Below are positions 62,301 through 64,000 of a DNA stretch of 64,000 nt, piece after piece. The number at the start of each line of letters is the position of its first letter. Positions within the stretch are counted from its first letter, which is position 1. The notes below the pieces were generated by a model that did not search any database, had not been told where the DNA came from, and saw nothing but the letters and a program-made list of their open reading frames with translations. Position numbers and translations under genes: made by a program. The stretch comes from Clostridia bacterium. Its GTDB lineage: Bacteria; Bacillota; Clostridia; UMGS1883. The stretch is from NCBI GenBank assembly GCA_017505525.1, contig JAFVPB010000053.1, forward strand, positions 1 through 64,000. The letters are read 5' to 3'.

Positions 62301-63443
62301 GAGGTTACAAGTAACGGTGTTAAAAAGGAAATATACTACTACACCCTTCGTGATGAAAATCTGAAGAAGGATATAACCTTTGGCACATTCAGCACAGATG
62401 GAATGCTTTCTCTTATTGAAAAAGAAGACGGAAAGAACGCAAATCTTGTTCTTCGCAGCGGATCGTATGTGAGGGACGAGAAAACAAATGAATACATTTT
62501 CTTGAGCAAAGATGAGGTAACTGATTTTGGCGCTTTCTGGCAGAATGACGAGATAGACCTCGCTTATGATGCAGATGATATCTACAATGAAGATATTGAT
62601 CTTTCAAAAATTACGCTTATGGCAGAAGGTGAAGTAAGCAAGGTAAGGCTTAACGGAGAAGAGATTGAATTCAAGCAACAAGGGAAGTATATTTATTTCG
62701 GTAATGAACCTCTTATAGAGGACGAAGTAAATCTTCCCGAAGAAGATACCGATGAAGAAGATACCGATGAGGAAGAGGAAGAGGAAGATACTCCTGTTCA
62801 CGGTGGAGGAACAACCAGCGGATTGGGCGGCAGCTCAGGTGGCGGTGGCGGATCAAATAAAGAAGAAAAGCCAACCACTCCTCCCAAGGAACCTGAAAAA
62901 CCTTTGTCGGATGCTTTTAGTGAAGAACTCAGCAATCATTGGGGAGAAGAGGAAATTAAAATTCTTATCAATGATGGTGTTGTAAAAGGTGACGACAAAG
63001 GAAAGCTTAATCTTAAAAACCCTGTTACAAGAGCAGAGCTTCTCACAATGCTTATTCGTGCGATGAAAATCGATGAAAAAGAGTATGAGAGCGAATTTTC
63101 TGATGTTAAAGCAGAAGACTGGTATGCATCGGCAGTAGCAACTGCAAAGAAAATAGGCCTTGCAGAAGGAGATGGAACATCTGTAATGCCAAATGCACCT
63201 GTAACGCGTGAGCAGATGGCAAAATTCCTTGTAACAGCGTATATACTTCTTGATAAAAACGTAGAGGAGAAAGAATCAATCACCTTTACTGATTCCGAGG
63301 ATATCAGCCAATGGGCAAAAACATATATAGATAAGGCAACATCTGTTGGTATTTTAAATGGTATGGGCGATGGAAGCTTTGCTCCGAAAAGCACGGTGCT
63401 TCGTGAACAGGCATTTGCCGCAATCGGCAGACTTATAAGGTAG
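59388..63443 (+). CDS. SLH-anchored heparinase II/III-type polysaccharide lyase
   Basis: 1,351 residues. Signal peptide, then an alpha-helical toroid, interrupted near residues 215-340 by a beta domain (KRALMQFNIPDVSSTSQING, ATLYIRARRVED) resembling DNRLRE/CBM96 modules. LHHVMESKYM and NHGGYSVSGQQW belong to the toroid; the heparinase II/III C-terminal sandwich carries RGGGSHNHNDDLTINLVAYN and SSTRGHNTIEID. Such lyases cut uronic-acid-containing polysaccharides by beta-elimination, giving the unsaturated ends that KduI/KduD process. An acidic stretch and a Gly/Ser linker lead to three SLH motifs. AGGAGGCG precedes ATG 59388; 17 bases after the giant protein. Confidence 0.87.
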   Translation: MTMKKITAFVLSFIVLISVSGFNPLTADAAPDKEAYYKMSIAEYDNFSYSDPQYITDEDFFGKWNEETQEWEKVPYFIYGPEIEEQTDAGQKLVDIAVDLEGLERVEDAARLGNYQLCKEELLKYYQKKHKDYNMDPAPNDYMTDADTANYEGWFDNLYGGNPFAKAYVYDNWQEIKISVLSNMKEQAVYNRESIKLMLGTGRKDGYRIEIDLENHEPYIKAEINGEQRTFPLTTAVNLDFGEPDTPHPNPNMLYIEESVSSIGSPTTVDENTKRALMQFNIPDVSSTSQINGATLYIRARRVEDDLDIESPLVQNDWKYINLYGWNAENNLNVNMTVNDHFKQGLTFRSFSGESGPRDFYATPDAPKRTAAATFGYIGSSSHKGNWYGETFQYHSIRSLLNSIINRGNWETFYDDTQQGLSNFNALGVASVSFNGAHYLHHVMESKYMTPEAFTMILKYIYFIGRWLEEYWGDAFELVNHGGYSVSGQQWINFLYPEFRDVYGPLERDAKGNLVLSNPKYGGSVCGGWLEVASFRMAYKQGADINPDGSSVEASAEYALEGMDGYLSALRVGDSLNYDTSFAYDTEWTEEANARLGKGLEYIVNTLNPRFGGFQTGDDASWTYDFPGRLETYTRIIDNPYLNYVVSKRKEGEAPPLSVAYDDASVATFRNSWANEYAIAASFLNRGGGSHNHNDDLTINLVAYNNFLLVDPLMGDYNTATPLERWVSSTRGHNTIEIDNAVARGRRTYAEQMDEIVFSRDENGLPAIGDEGVAMIDDPLIVPIAQMDPGKGDLFPENREFNNVYDYIKGSSKGYTDNAAPVLENESFQLERDILFLRDGYFIVSDYAEPEYYKQNNKEHLYKQLWHFLPDAKMSVDYEKNILRTNFQDKANVIVATVDDGNIEPVWKYGAYARTKNNFEVCKYGFFKQTKVGPMKFNTIIYPIPERENAEVTTKNIELDQPEDKASAFRAEVTSNGVKKEIYYYTLRDENLKKDITFGTFSTDGMLSLIEKEDGKNANLVLRSGSYVRDEKTNEYIFLSKDEVTDFGAFWQNDEIDLAYDADDIYNEDIDLSKITLMAEGEVSKVRLNGEEIEFKQQGKYIYFGNEPLIEDEVNLPEEDTDEEDTDEEEEEEDTPVHGGGTTSGLGGSSGGGGGSNKEEKPTTPPKEPEKPLSDAFSEELSNHWGEEEIKILINDGVVKGDDKGKLNLKNPVTRAELLTMLIRAMKIDEKEYESEFSDVKAEDWYASAVATAKKIGLAEGDGTSVMPNAPVTREQMAKFLVTAYILLDKNVEEKESITFTDSEDISQWAKTYIDKATSVGILNGMGDGSFAPKSTVLREQAFAAIGRLIR

Positions 63444-63524
63444 AAGCCCTGAAATTAAAATAAATTTAATTTAATTTTAAATATATCCGGCATATAATCA
63501 GCCGGAAAAAAGGAGGATATTAAT

Positions 63525-64000
63525 ATGGGAAAAACAAAGAAAATTTTGTCGTTGTTTTTAAGCCTTGTTATGGTGCTTTTAGTGTCAGCAATTCCTGCAA
63601 TGGCTGAAAACAATGCCAGAATCGTGGGCGTTGGCACAATTTATGCTCCGCCTGCAGGCACTGTGGCAGAACTTCCGATAAAACTGCTCGATGCAGAAGG
63701 AAATGTTCTTGAAAACACCACTATTGCAATTAGTAACAGCAATGTGAAAGGTGTTTACAAAAGTGGCACAAGTCTTATTGTTGATGGCGATGAAATAACA
63801 GCAGGCTCATTCACTCTTACTGCAACATCAGGCGATGTTACTGCAAGTAAGGAGGTAACAGTATCAGATGTTATTTGGTACGAAGATTTCGAGGATGTAA
63901 CAATCCCCACAGGCGAGGGAGAAACTGTTTCAGTAACCGAAACACGCTTTAGCAAGATGGATGGTACAGAGTCAACTACTTCTGTAGCTATGGTAAACGC
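63525..64000 (+). CDS. Secreted protein, partial at window edge
   Basis: Open to the end of the window. A clear signal peptide (KKILSLFLSLVMVLLVSAIP then AMA) follows ATG 63525, placed by AAGGAGG. The mature start has a beta-rich, Ig-like region (VGTIYAPPAGTVAELPIKLL, GSFTLTATSGDVTASKEVTV) and then VIWYEDFEDVTIPTGEGE, which often opens a lectin-like module. It is probably another surface component of the lyase/binding operon. A small CCGG-type inverted repeat (63486-63506) lies in its leader. Function unknown. Confidence 0.75.
   Translation, partial: MGKTKKILSLFLSLVMVLLVSAIPAMAENNARIVGVGTIYAPPAGTVAELPIKLLDAEGNVLENTTIAISNSNVKGVYKSGTSLIVDGDEITAGSFTLTATSGDVTASKEVTVSDVIWYEDFEDVTIPTGEGETVSVTETRFSKMDGTESTTSVAMVN

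Overview
The window reads as chromosomal DNA of a low-GC, Gram-positive, fermentative bacterium of the Clostridia (Bacillota), probably a gut or plant-litter polysaccharide degrader. Evidence: strong AGGAGG-type ribosome binding sites, near-consensus TTGACA/TATAAT promoters with 17-base spacers, an LCP cell-wall protein, S-layer homology (SLH) surface anchors, LplB/YtcP-type sugar permeases without a local ATPase, and tRNA genes with encoded CCA ends. No plasmid or phage backbone genes are visible. Housekeeping genes (GAPDH, cyclophilin, five tRNAs) sit between carbohydrate loci.

Layout. 0.3-5.2 kb: a LacI-type repressor with two matching palindromic operators, an EamA transporter, a phosphotriesterase-family hydrolase and a GH36 alpha-galactosidase, closed by a terminator. 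5.3-8.0 kb: LCP ligase, peptidyl-prolyl isomerase, GAPDH. 8.19-8.64 kb: tRNA-Gly, -Arg, -His, -Gln, -Lys from one promoter. 8.64-9.59 kb: a non-coding tract of three modules, each a tRNA 3'-end-like sequence, a terminator and an array of tiny hairpins. 9.6-12.9 kb: AraC regulator and a GH3 enzyme with reversed domain order, then an IS3 remnant. 13.3-21.2 kb: AraC regulator divergent from an eight-gene operon (two SDRs, a DHQase-I-like enzyme, an SGNH esterase, a Gfo/Idh oxidoreductase, two MDR dehydrogenases, an MBL-fold hydrolase) that looks like an undescribed sugar, sugar-acid or cyclitol pathway. 21.2-30.3 kb: a frameshifted gene remnant, GH29 fucosidase, a 320-base palindrome-bounded element, ADP-ribosylglycohydrolase, KduD and a KduI fused to a carbohydrate-binding-like domain, with three AraC regulators.

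30.4-42.1 kb: two glycan operons (GH2, CE15-like esterase, D-amino-acid-transaminase-like enzyme; then GH3, alpha/beta hydrolase, a broken partial copy of that GH3, two SGNH hydrolases, an EEP-family enzyme, a HAD phosphatase) around a PocR-AraC regulator. 42.2-64.0 kb: a near-consensus Fur-box promoter driving a beta-helix protein and a membrane-bound AraC regulator, then a surface uptake system: two permeases, an SLH protein, a solute-binding lipoprotein, a 2,088-residue SLH protein with three repeated lectin-like modules, an SLH-anchored heparinase II/III-type lyase, and the start of another secreted protein.

How it fits together (inference): surface-anchored lyase and binding proteins cut and hold a uronic-acid-containing glycan; the ABC permeases import oligosaccharides with a shared ATPase encoded elsewhere; the glycosidases and esterases, which lack signal peptides, trim galactose, fucose, glucosyl, uronosyl and acyl groups in the cytoplasm; KduI/KduD take the unsaturated uronate towards 2-keto-3-deoxygluconate. 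Eight transcription factors (one LacI, seven AraC) suggest that each substrate is sensed separately. The most unusual structure is the paired mini-hairpin arrays behind the tRNA cluster.
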